From NCBI RefSeq assembly GCF_008369195.1, contig NZ_VOBC01000003.1, forward strand, positions 433,420-497,419: 64,000 bases of DNA, in the 5' to 3' direction. The translations under genes were made by a program, and so were the position numbers. Below the pieces are notes generated by a model, which searched no databases, was not told the origin of the DNA, and saw only the letters and a program-made list of their open reading frames with translations. Shown here piece after piece: positions 7,685 through 16,023 of the stretch; position 1 is the stretch's first letter, and each line of letters begins with the position of its first letter. This DNA is from Sporosarcina sp. ANT_H38. Lineage in GTDB: Bacteria > Bacillota > Bacilli > Bacillales_A > Planococcaceae.

Positions 7685-9760
7685 TTATTCATTTGGAAAT
7701 TTAGGTAAATAAATGATTGCCTTAAATAAATCACCATCTACTTGAACTAAAAACTTTCCATGCTGGATATGAATAAGGCTTTCAGCAATCGACAACCCTA
7801 ATCCGCTACCTTGACTTGATCTAGATTCATCGCCTCGTTTAAAGCGTTCCATAAGCTCATCGACTGAAATATTTAATTCATATGCTGAAATATTTTTAAA
7901 TGTCACGAGTATTTCATTCCCTAAATCCTCAACATCAATATATACCCTTGATGCAGGCTGTGCGTATTTAAAAATATTCGAAAATAAGTTTTCGATGGAA
8001 CGCCATAGGAGTTTGCCATCAGCCTTCACATACACCTTCTCTATTGGGTAGGCTAACTTAAAATCTAATGACGACGCTTCGATTTTTCCACCCATTTCTC
8101 CTATTCCTTGCGTTAGTAATGATATGATGTCAATCCGTTCTAACTGAACAGGCATGCTTCCACTTGACGCTTTAGCCGCTTCAAATAAGTCATCTGTTAA
8201 GAGCTTGAGTCTTTTCGATTTTTGATCTAACACGTCTACATATTCAGCAATTATTTCAGGGTCGTTTTCTATTTTTAATAAATCGACATACGTAATGATT
8301 GACGTTAAAGGCGTTCTGATATCATGCGAAACATTCGTAATGAGCTCTGTTTTTAAACGGTCGCTCTTAATCTCACTATCCACCGACTTTTTTAACCCCT
8401 CAGTAATACTATTAATATTCACTGCAAGTTGGCTAATCTCCCCTTTTCCATCTACTTCAATTCGATGATGAAGATCTCCATTCTTAATTTGCTCTACGCC
8501 CTCTTTAATGCGGTTAAACGACTTCACCTTTTTCATCGCAAACCAGGCAGCTAGACCCATGGTAATGGGAAACATGAAAAACGTTGCCGCAACTACTAAT
8601 GGATAGCCAATGACTAGCAGTACGATTTTCACACCCATACTACCACTATCAAATACACTTTTCACCGAGAGAAAAACCTTTTTGAGAATTTGATAGATGA
8701 GTGTATGCTGAAGTATCGTTCTATTTTTAATATGCTTTACTAGCGATAAAATCATCAGTAAAACAATGATAAAAATAGGCACCGTGAGAAGCATGTATAC
8801 ATCATGCAACACTTCAAGCATCACTGCTATCCACACCGCTGGTAAACAAACGGCTATCACAATATTGAGATCATTATATAGTTTGTCAATGACATGCAAG
8901 TGAATTTCTTTATCTTTAAATGAGGTTCTTCCAATAACAATAATTAAATAAACAAAAGATAAAATAAATCCTGCTAGAAATACAATGAATTCATAAAAAT
9001 AACGTTTGGCAATCAGTTTGTCTTTTTCCCATTCCGCCATTTTTTGTTGTAAGAAAGATTCTTTAAACGCCACATAAATGACGTCTGTTTCTGGATTCAA
9101 CTTTTCAATATTACGTGTAAAGTAATCGAGGTATTGACTTTCTTTCACTTCATTTGGATAAAACTTTTGTTGATAATCCTCAAGTAGCATATATGCACCA
9201 AATGATTCAAATTGCTCTTTCTTATTTAGTTCACTATTGGAGAATACACGTTCACCATCACTCGCATAATACACGATTCCTTCATATGCTTCTAGTGTGC
9301 TGAGTAACCGATAAAACTCTCTTACCTGTTCTTTCATGCTTTCGTCTTTTTTACGATTTATGTCATCTGCATATTTTTCTTGATATATGCGCTCATTTTC
9401 CACTTCACTCAAATTCGGATCATATCTGTTTGAATAACGGAAAACATTATATAAGTCTTCTTCAATTTCTCTACTATCTTCTTCAGTTAGTGTCTTACCA
9501 CTTAAAATATGTTCTTCACTTTTGTAGTTTCCGATTAATTGCGCTAAGGGGGTAATAAGACTGTAACTTTCATCAGCGAATGCTCGGCTTTCAAAATAAT
9601 TATCTTGATTTATACTACTAAGATGAACCTCATTAAATTCCATGTTGATGATTGCCCTCGCTGTACCGGTTAAACAAACGATGGCAATCAAAAACACAAC
9701 CACTTTCGTGATGAGTGCATGACTAATATTTCTCAACTTTATACCCAACTCCCCATACAA
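7685..9760 (-). CDS. Sensor histidine kinase with HAMP domain
   Basis: Up to 691 aa. TM1 is at ~15-37, a long extracytoplasmic region with many charged residues at ~40-255, further TM segments at ~255-277, ~298-341 and ~378-408, then HAMP (~405-460), DHp with H479 in NVSHDIRTPLTSI, and an ATPase domain with N box ENLFSNIFKYA and G box GSGLGLS. The DHp resembles VanS-type kinases. The frame opens with TTG at 9760; a TTG at 9736 (LRNIS) after GGGGAG is an alternative start. The gene overlaps the upstream response regulator, so the pair is co-translated. No obvious target operon is adjacent. Confidence 0.88.
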   Translation of the reverse strand: MYGELGIKLRNISHALITKVVVFLIAIVCLTGTARAIINMEFNEVHLSSINQDNYFESRAFADESYSLITPLAQLIGNYKSEEHILSGKTLTEEDSREIEEDLYNVFRYSNRYDPNLSEVENERIYQEKYADDINRKKDESMKEQVREFYRLLSTLEAYEGIVYYASDGERVFSNSELNKKEQFESFGAYMLLEDYQQKFYPNEVKESQYLDYFTRNIEKLNPETDVIYVAFKESFLQQKMAEWEKDKLIAKRYFYEFIVFLAGFILSFVYLIIVIGRTSFKDKEIHLHVIDKLYNDLNIVIAVCLPAVWIAVMLEVLHDVYMLLTVPIFIIVLLMILSLVKHIKNRTILQHTLIYQILKKVFLSVKSVFDSGSMGVKIVLLVIGYPLVVAATFFMFPITMGLAAWFAMKKVKSFNRIKEGVEQIKNGDLHHRIEVDGKGEISQLAVNINSITEGLKKSVDSEIKSDRLKTELITNVSHDIRTPLTSIITYVDLLKIENDPEIIAEYVDVLDQKSKRLKLLTDDLFEAAKASSGSMPVQLERIDIISLLTQGIGEMGGKIEASSLDFKLAYPIEKVYVKADGKLLWRSIENLFSNIFKYAQPASRVYIDVEDLGNEILVTFKNISAYELNISVDELMERFKRGDESRSSQGSGLGLSIAESLIHIQHGKFLVQVDGDLFKAIIYLPKFPNE

Positions 9761-10409
9761 CTTTTAAATACTTCGGCTCTTTCGGATTAATTTCAATTTT
9801 TTCTCGAATCTTTCGAATATGAACCGAAATCGTATTTTCTGGATTAATGGCCCTTTCATTCCATACCTTTTCATAAATCTCTTCAATTGTGAATACTCTC
9901 CCAGCATTTGCTGTGAGAAGCTTTAAAATTTTATACTGCACTGGTGTCAAATAAACCTCTTGATTATCAACAGTAATGACTTTCTGTTCATCATCAATCA
10001 TGAGCCCGCCCGTTTGAAGTACATAACTACTCACTTCAAGACTCCCAAATGTCGTATACCTTCTTAGCTGCGATTTCACTCTAGCCACAAGTTCTAATGG
10101 ATTAAACGGCTTGCCCATATAATCATCTGCTCCAATATTTAACCCAAGTATTTTGTCGTAATCCTCCGACTTGGCAGAAAGCATAATTAAAGGAATCATA
10201 TTATCTTGCCGAATCTTCATCGTCGCCGTAATCCCATCCATTTTTGGCATCATAATATCCATAATAATTAGGTGAATAACGTGATCTCGAATAAGATCGA
10301 TTGCCTCTATCCCATTGTAAGCTTTGAATACTTGATATCCTTCATTTTCTAAATAAATGCTAATTGCCCTTACAATTTCTTTATCATCATCACAAATCAA
10401 AATGTTCAA
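9723..10409 (-). CDS. OmpR-family response regulator
   Basis: 228 aa. The receiver domain (1-~120) has acidic residues DDD at 7-9, phosphoacceptor D51 in IIMDIMMPKMDG, T/S switch in MLSAKS and K in MGKPF. A winged-helix DNA-binding domain (~130-228) ends VWGVGYKVEKY, with ISVHIRKIREKIE as the recognition helix. It overlaps the kinase gene by up to 38 bp. Similar to VanR/YkoG-type regulators. The ligand and regulon are unknown. Confidence 0.9.
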   Translation of the reverse strand: MNILICDDDKEIVRAISIYLENEGYQVFKAYNGIEAIDLIRDHVIHLIIMDIMMPKMDGITATMKIRQDNMIPLIMLSAKSEDYDKILGLNIGADDYMGKPFNPLELVARVKSQLRRYTTFGSLEVSSYVLQTGGLMIDDEQKVITVDNQEVYLTPVQYKILKLLTANAGRVFTIEEIYEKVWNERAINPENTISVHIRKIREKIEINPKEPKYLKVVWGVGYKVEKY

Positions 10410-10798
10410 TTACATTCATTCCCCCATCTCTTTAGGCTCATGTGATCACCCCTATAGGATTCGTATAAGGATATGATACTATTTAAATCTTAACAAACAC
10501 ACACACCAATTCTTAAGACTTTCTTATTGTTTTTCTATGTACATAAATTATGCCGAATACACGTCGTGAACTTGGAAAATTATATAACTTGGAGTACACC
10601 ATGAAAAAATCCGTAAACGATTTGTAAAAGCCGATTTTCTAGTATTTGACCATAATCTAATTCCTGTAACTGAGTATAAAAGAACCTAAAAGATTCATCA
10701 TTTATAAAAACCTTAATATATTGATTTGGTTCACTTTCTATAAACCTTGCACTATAGTCCGATACAGCTCTTTAAATTGTTGGATATCCAAAGAAACA
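10410..10798. other. Non-coding stretch upstream of the two-component system
   Basis: About 390 bp with no credible frame. It should contain the promoter of the response regulator on the minus strand. It is AT-rich with scattered short remnants; nothing else is recognisable. Confidence 0.35.
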
Positions 10799-10826
10799 CA
10801 AAAAAAAGAAGTTAGCGATAACTTCT
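10799..10826 (-). terminator. Terminator downstream of the transporter region
   Basis: On the minus strand AGAAGTTA-TCGC-TAACTTCT is followed by eight or nine T residues. It lies 45 bp beyond the small frameshifted reading frame described next and probably ends the transporter transcript. Confidence 0.8.
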
Positions 10827-10870
10827 CATTTCTAGCGCGTTATTATTATATTTAGGCAACTCTATGCACT

Positions 10871-10973
10871 CTATAAAAAGCTAAGGATAGTTTCTCCTGA
10901 AATAAGGATTACCATACCTATTTGTAATACAGTCCACCATGATAGCAATGCACGAGGTTTCTTAAATTGTCAT
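10871..10973 (-). pseudogene. Frameshifted ~33-aa single-helix membrane peptide next to the OFA transporter
   Basis: On the minus strand ATGACAATT is followed by a TAA, but with one T removed the frame runs M-T-I-KKPRALLSWWTVLQIGM... and ends in a TAG 33 codons on. The product would be a short peptide with one transmembrane helix. It starts about 70 bp after the stop of the OFA-family transporter and precedes a terminator, the place where small partner peptides of such transporters are found. The frame is broken by one base in this sequence; a sequencing error cannot be excluded. Confidence 0.45.
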
Positions 10974-11043
10974 CCAGTATTATTACTTAGGTAAACACGG
11001 GTATGGCTTATCCATATATTTTGCTTAATAACACTTTATCCTA

Positions 11044-12312
11044 TTATAAATTCCACAATCCCGCTTTTTTAAATTTCTTTTTACCTTTAAATGCCAGGAT
11101 AATGGCTCCCACATTCAAGAGCAACATTATAAAAATGCCATATAACACATAAGTGTAACTACCTGTTAATTCAAATATAAAGCCATATCCAGGTAACGCA
11201 ACAATACCTGCAACTGCTAATCCCGTTATTGCAAGTCCATAGATTTGACTGAACTCTTTATTGCCAAATAGAGCTGTTGTTAAAAGAGGCCCTAATGTTC
11301 CAAGAGATGCAACAACAAATCCATATAGGCCAGTAGCTATTGTAAACATCATTGGGTTTTCAGGAACTATTATAAGAATTCCTACCGGAACTAACCCTAG
11401 AAGCATAGCGAAAATCGCTGTATTCTTCACTCCTATTTTATCACTGAGGAAACCGAAGAATAGCGCTCCAATTACAACACCTACCGACCAAGCGCCCATT
11501 GCATTACCCGCAAACTGGATATCATAGCCCAAACCCATTGCGAATGGCGCAACATGTTGGTTAAAAGCAGCTATTGATGTATCAAAGAAGAAGAAAAGTA
11601 GTAAAAAATAAAATGCACTCGATTTTTTCGCTATGGCTGCGGTAACCCCGCTATTTGTTGTTGTTTGAACTTTAATCTCGTCATTTGGCTTAACTACATC
11701 CATGCCATATGGCTGTAAACCTTTATGTTTTGGGGCCATTCTAATCGTTAATAATACAACTGGAATAACAACCGCCATTACGCCTATCCCTAAAATTATA
11801 TACGTAGTTCTCCAACCCTCACTTGCGATTAAGTTACCTGCTACCGGTTGAAGGAAAGCACCTATTAAACCTCCAGCTCCCACCATAATACCTATAGCCA
11901 AGCCTTTGTGCTTTTTAAACCAATTATTAATAAGTACAGGCCCCGCTAATTGTGTTACAAATACAGATCCCATTGCCATTGGTATAGCAAACAAATACCA
12001 ACCCCATACGGAGTTCATTAATCCAAACATCGCAAAGGAGCCTGCCTCCAAAATAACAGCTGCCACTAAAAGTATTCTAATATTATATTTTGCCATCATC
12101 TTACCTGCAATTGGTAGTGATATCATTGTTACAATCGATGAAATACTAAAGTACAATGTTAAACTTCCCATTCCGATACCTAAATCTTCTGTAACTGGAG
12201 TTAAAAATAATCCACCTGTAGTCATAATGCCACCTTTTGCAGCGCCGACCATGACAACTAACCCTAATAATACCCACCAAGCATAGTGGATTTTTTTCTT
12301 TGACTGACTCAT
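11044..12312 (-). CDS. MFS transporter, OFA (oxalate/formate antiporter-like) family
   Basis: 422 aa, about 12 transmembrane helices in two halves joined by a hydrophilic loop (~195-225). It begins with KKIHYAWWVLLGLVVMV, a typical OFA N-terminus, and repeats G-rich helices (GAGGLIGAFLQPVAG, GFLSDKIGVKNTAIF). The MSQSKKK start at 12312 has AGGGGATAACATC upstream; the longer frame start is rejected. The substrate is likely a small carboxylate, by family only. Upstream there are palindromic sites that may bind a regulator, and downstream a broken small membrane peptide. Confidence 0.88.
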   Translation of the reverse strand: MSQSKKKIHYAWWVLLGLVVMVGAAKGGIMTTGGLFLTPVTEDLGIGMGSLTLYFSISSIVTMISLPIAGKMMAKYNIRILLVAAVILEAGSFAMFGLMNSVWGWYLFAIPMAMGSVFVTQLAGPVLINNWFKKHKGLAIGIMVGAGGLIGAFLQPVAGNLIASEGWRTTYIILGIGVMAVVIPVVLLTIRMAPKHKGLQPYGMDVVKPNDEIKVQTTTNSGVTAAIAKKSSAFYFLLLFFFFDTSIAAFNQHVAPFAMGLGYDIQFAGNAMGAWSVGVVIGALFFGFLSDKIGVKNTAIFAMLLGLVPVGILIIVPENPMMFTIATGLYGFVVASLGTLGPLLTTALFGNKEFSQIYGLAITGLAVAGIVALPGYGFIFELTGSYTYVLYGIFIMLLLNVGAIILAFKGKKKFKKAGLWNL

Positions 12313-12536
12313 GATGTTATCCCCTATTCTCATGTTTGATTTCTATTTTCAAAATCAATATCTAATATCATTTTCCACTTTGAAAGAAGTTTTATTATTA
12401 AAATGGCGTTAATTAAAGTGAATCCTTCAATTTGATATATCCATAATTAAATTAATGGATAATACCTATTATACTTGCTACTTCACTCCAAGTTCATTTG
12501 ATAAATTATTTTATTTAAAATACTAACAACATTCAT

Positions 12537-12576
12537 AATTAAAGTAACTTTAATTTACCGAGTTACTTTTCGTAAC
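12537..12576. promoter_or_regulatory. Putative operator palindromes upstream of the OFA transporter
   Basis: AATTAAAG-TAA-CTTTAATT is a perfect palindrome at 12537-12555, followed by GTTAC-TTTTC-GTAAC at about 12561-12575. They lie 225-265 bp upstream of the transporter start in an otherwise gene-free stretch. A role as an operator is inference from symmetry and position. Confidence 0.4.
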
Positions 12577-12725
12577 AATAATAACCCGATACGGATAATG
12601 TGTCAATAATATGAACTTTATTGATTTGCAAAAAAGTATAGATAAGGTATTTTTATAAATAAGTCGCTTTCCCAGTCTTACTTCAAACATAAAAAACATA
12701 CTAAAATTAACAATTCTATTAAAAT

Positions 12726-12760
12726 GAATAAAAACCCCGTCCTATTTAATGGACGGGGTT
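12726..12760 (-). terminator. Minus-strand terminator
   Basis: AACCCCGTCC (12733-12742) and GGACGGGGTT (12751-12760), then TTTATT on the minus strand. It is about 410 bp beyond the pepP-like stop; the bases between hold no gene, so it may terminate pepP readthrough or be left from a lost gene. Confidence 0.75.
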
Positions 12761-13086
12761 GCATATTGTAAAACACGCAAATATAAATCAACTACACTTT
12801 TAGATTGAAAAGGAACACACATTGTAACAATACCCCTGAGAAACAACTCCAACAGCTATTTCTTTAAACTCCTAATCCGTAAGAAATTTTTAACCATTAC
12901 ATCCAGCCACCAACCAAGCCTATTTCTTTGTAATCATTTGCTGATTGAGTCACGTATTAGTTTGACAGAAACGATAGAATTTCAATGGAGACTAACTCAA
13001 GTAAACCTTGTTGTATAATTTCTGTTAATCAACACGCCTGATAAAAAATAATAAAACCTGGTTCACCGTAATATATCTAAGTGAAA

Positions 13087-13137
13087 GGTACCAGGTTATG
13101 ACACCATTCTGAATTGCGTCATAACCTGGTACCCAAG
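13087..13137. repeat. ~50-bp palindromic repeat, copy 1 (downstream of the aminopeptidase gene)
   Basis: GGTACCAGGTTATGAC (13087-13102) and its exact complement (13118-13133) flank ACCATTCTGAATTGC. Two degenerate copies occur at 15038 and 15226, on the other side of the aminopeptidase gene. There is no T-run, so it is not a simple terminator. Confidence 0.7.
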
Positions 13138-13172
13138 ATTTAAAAATATTACTTGTATTCGGCAATACCGAT

Positions 13173-14951
13173 TTATATTTCTCTAGTTTCTTCCCTTAGC
13201 CATCTGCGCTCTTCTTCATTTAAATAAGGAGCTAGCTTCGTATATACCTCTTGATGATAATTGTTTAACCATTGCTTTTCACTCTCTGCTAACATATCTT
13301 TATTGATACTGGCTAAATCAATTGGGCAATACGTGATTGTTTCAAACTTCATAAATTGACCAAATTCTGTTTTCTCGTCTTCAACTACTAACATCATATT
13401 TTCAATTCTAATTCCATATTTACCTTCAAGGTATATTCCCGGTTCATTCGTAATAATCATGCCTTTTTCTAATGTAACATTATTATTATTATTCCTTATG
13501 CTTTGTGGTCCTTCATGAACATTCAAGAAAAAACCTACCCCATGTCCTGTCCCACATTTATAGTCTAAACCATACTGCCATATTGGTTGCCTTGCTAAAA
13601 CATCTAAGTTAGATCCTGTAGTTCCGTATAAATATTTTACTGAGCTTAATGCAATAAATCCTTTTAACACCAAAGTATAATCTCTTTTTTGTTCATCGGT
13701 TATTTCTCCTAAAACAATCGTTCGTGTAATATCTGTTGTTCCATCATAATACTGTCCACCTGAATCAATTAAAAAAAGACCTTTATTTTCAAGAGTAAAT
13801 TGCGTTTCTTTATTGGCCTTATAATGCATCATCGCAGCATGTTCTCTATAACCTGCTATCGTATCAAAGCTAGGTCCAACATATCCTTCCTGCGCTCTTC
13901 TGAAATCTTCTAATCTTTCTTCTGCAGTAATCTCTGTAATTTCTTCTTTGTCTACACCGTTTTTTAGCCATTTAATAAATTTCACCATGGCTAAACCATC
14001 TTTTATTTCACACCATTTTACATTTTTTATCTCAACTTCATTTTTAATAGCTTTTAAATTAGTCGTGACATCAGGACTTTCAATTTTCTTTGTAATACTG
14101 TTAATGGCATTATATAATCTGATATTTGTTTTATTCGTATCTAAAATAACGGTATCTCCGCTCGAAAGATTCCCCAAGAATAGTTGTATTTCGTGATTCG
14201 CTTTTAACTCGATTCCTTCAGCCTCCAGTTCTAATTTAACCAAAGAAGGAACCTTGCAAGAATCAATAAATAAATAACATGTATGTTCTGCTACGATTAC
14301 ATTAGCTATTACAACTGGATTGTTAGGCACATCCGCCCCTCTTATATTCAAAAGCCATGCAATGTCATCAAGGGACGTTAAAATATAATAATTGGCTCCC
14401 TTATTTTTCATTTCTTCTCTTACTTCATTTAATTTTTCTACACGTGATTTACCTGCATATTTTACGTCATGAGTGAATAATGGTCCTTTAGGAATCTCCG
14501 GTCTGTCTTCCCACAGATCACCAATTAAATCTTGATTCATTTTTAATACGATTTTCTTTGCTTTTAGATCTTTTTCCATATTTTTAACCATATTAGTTGA
14601 AAAAACATTCCCATCAAAGCCCACAATGTTTCCTTCATTTAGAACATTTGCTAGCCATTCTGAATAAAATGGTACCCCGGGATCCACCATTCTAAATAAT
14701 CGGATCCCTGAGCCCTCAAGCTGCTTTTCTGCTTGAATATAGTATCTACCATCTGTCCATAACCCAGCATCCTCTAATGTAATAACTACAGTACCTGCAG
14801 ACCCTGTAAATCCTGATATCCATTGTCTCCCCTTCCAATGTTCTGCTACATATTCACTCTGATGTGCATCAAAACTGGGAATTATATAAGCATCTATTTG
14901 ATTTTCTTTCATTAACTGTCTTAACTTTTCGACCCTACCCTTGATATTCAT
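13173..14951 (-). CDS. Xaa-Pro aminopeptidase (aminopeptidase P, XPNPEP1-like long form)
   Basis: 592 aa from the chosen start, the length of the three-domain cytosolic aminopeptidase P (XPNPEP1) group rather than the shorter bacterial PepP. It has two creatinase-like N-terminal domains (1-~300) and a C-terminal pita-bread peptidase domain. Metal ligands are visible in DSGGQYYDGTTD (two Asp), CGTGHGVG (His), NEPGIY (Glu) and GIRIENM (Glu). It removes N-terminal residues that precede proline. ATG at 14951 follows GGAGGGATTTGTA; the longer frame is rejected. The gene is bracketed by copies of a short palindromic repeat. Confidence 0.9.
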   Translation of the reverse strand: MNIKGRVEKLRQLMKENQIDAYIIPSFDAHQSEYVAEHWKGRQWISGFTGSAGTVVITLEDAGLWTDGRYYIQAEKQLEGSGIRLFRMVDPGVPFYSEWLANVLNEGNIVGFDGNVFSTNMVKNMEKDLKAKKIVLKMNQDLIGDLWEDRPEIPKGPLFTHDVKYAGKSRVEKLNEVREEMKNKGANYYILTSLDDIAWLLNIRGADVPNNPVVIANVIVAEHTCYLFIDSCKVPSLVKLELEAEGIELKANHEIQLFLGNLSSGDTVILDTNKTNIRLYNAINSITKKIESPDVTTNLKAIKNEVEIKNVKWCEIKDGLAMVKFIKWLKNGVDKEEITEITAEERLEDFRRAQEGYVGPSFDTIAGYREHAAMMHYKANKETQFTLENKGLFLIDSGGQYYDGTTDITRTIVLGEITDEQKRDYTLVLKGFIALSSVKYLYGTTGSNLDVLARQPIWQYGLDYKCGTGHGVGFFLNVHEGPQSIRNNNNNVTLEKGMIITNEPGIYLEGKYGIRIENMMLVVEDEKTEFGQFMKFETITYCPIDLASINKDMLAESEKQWLNNYHQEVYTKLAPYLNEEERRWLREETREI

Positions 14952-15037
14952 TACAAATCCCTCCATTTTCCTTAAGACTAAATTCTTTATTTTCACGATC
15001 ATACAGCCATGCAGCTAGTACTATAACCTTAGCGAAA

Positions 15038-15088
15038 GGCACCAGGTTATGACACTATTCTGAATCGTACCGGTACTTGGCATCCAAT
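15038..15088. repeat. ~50-bp repeat, copy 2 (degenerate)
   Basis: GGCACCAGGTTATGACAC, then TATTCTGAATCGTACC and a diverged right arm (GGTACTTGGCATCC). It lies 87 bp upstream of the aminopeptidase start and is in the same orientation as copy 1. Confidence 0.6.
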
Positions 15089-15225
15089 ATTAGTAGACCT
15101 AAATATGGTAATTAAAAACTTGACGATTTTCATACGGGTCTCCCCATTCATTACATAGAGTTTTTGAAGTCTATTCTATATTCAAACAACTATATTAAAT
15201 ATTAACATAATACTAAATATTAGTG

Positions 15226-15275
15226 AATGGTACTTACACCATTCTGAATTGCGTCGGTACCTGGTACCCAAGTTT
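15226..15275. repeat. ~50-bp repeat, copy 3 (degenerate)
   Basis: ATGGTACTTACACCATTCTG, then AATTGCGTCGGTACC and TGGTACCCAAG. The right half matches copy 1 closely while the left arm has a deletion. Confidence 0.6.
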
Positions 15276-15325
15276 AACCCTCGCCAGCTGAAGATACGCT
15301 AACTTTATTCGGCTTTTGAATCACT

Positions 15326-15358
15326 AGAGCCTCATTTTTCAGGAGGCTCTTTTTATTA
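15326..15358 (+). terminator. Plus-strand terminator without an intact gene
   Basis: AGAGCCTC-ATTTTTCAG-GAGGCTCT followed by TTTTATTATT. No intact plus-strand gene precedes it, so it is likely a remnant of a deleted unit. Confidence 0.75.
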
Positions 15359-15422
15359 TTTTTAAAACTTGTCCACTTTCCCGATTTTTTCTCTATATAA
15401 AGGGTAAAGGGGGACTACACAA

Positions 15423-15954
15423 ATAACCACGTACTTAACTGACTACGCCTACTTCACAAACAAAGACGATATGGACGGTGCGGCGAAGCTTCACATGTCA
15501 GCACACTGGAACGACATGAACAACACTGACCGGGCTGTTCTCGATATGATCCGCCGTTACTCCGTCAAATAACGGCGCAGCCCACTTGAAACTGAACCGT
15601 TATTTTCTAAATCTATAACTACTAAAGATCTTCATATAACGTCTCCTACGGAACAGTTCCCAATAACACTTTACGGGAGGATGAAATCTCTTCTTGCCTC
15701 GACGCTCGGAGAGAACTCTTTGGCGTCTAGCGTCAACAATCTTCGCAGATGCTTCAGTTCAGCATCTATGCAGATAAAGGCGAGCTGTTTGAACAATTAG
15801 CGTTGCAAGCACCTCTGATTGCGGTTCAGGCAACGAAACAGAAAAAAGTGAGGAATCTACCGGGTTATCATTCTGGGGTATTGCGTGAGTTGGTTGGAAA
15901 AGCGTTGTTTAGCAATATTTTTATGGAGTATGATGTGGAGGGGGTTTTTAATTG
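15423..15954 (+). pseudogene. Remnant of a plasmid/ICE-type HTH (replication-initiator-like) gene
   Basis: Two coding fragments. The first (15423-15572) reads ITTYLTDYAYFTNKDDMDG... to ...VLDMIRRYSVK-stop, which matches the N-terminal end of a helix-turn-helix protein seen on Bacillus plasmids and integrative elements (recognition by recall). The second (about 15740-15954) reads LQFSIYADKGELFEQLALQA... to ...MEYDVEGVFN-stop, a plausible C-terminus of the same protein. The middle is lost. The remnant is richer in G+C than its surroundings, which points to a foreign source. Confidence 0.5.
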
Positions 15955-16023
15955 AAACATGAGCACCGAATCATCGCCACCGCGGATGTCACGCGGTGGA
16001 TGGCTTAGTGTTTATTACGACAA

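Noticed and set aside
13060..13072. GGTTCACCGTAA, matching the right half of att site C
   Set aside because: The TTATGATAC half is absent, so it was not counted as an att site; it could be a half-site remnant or chance.
13087..15275. Repeats around the aminopeptidase gene as a CRISPR array
   Set aside because: Only three diverged copies, spaced about 1.9 kb and 140 bp, with a gene between; not a CRISPR layout.
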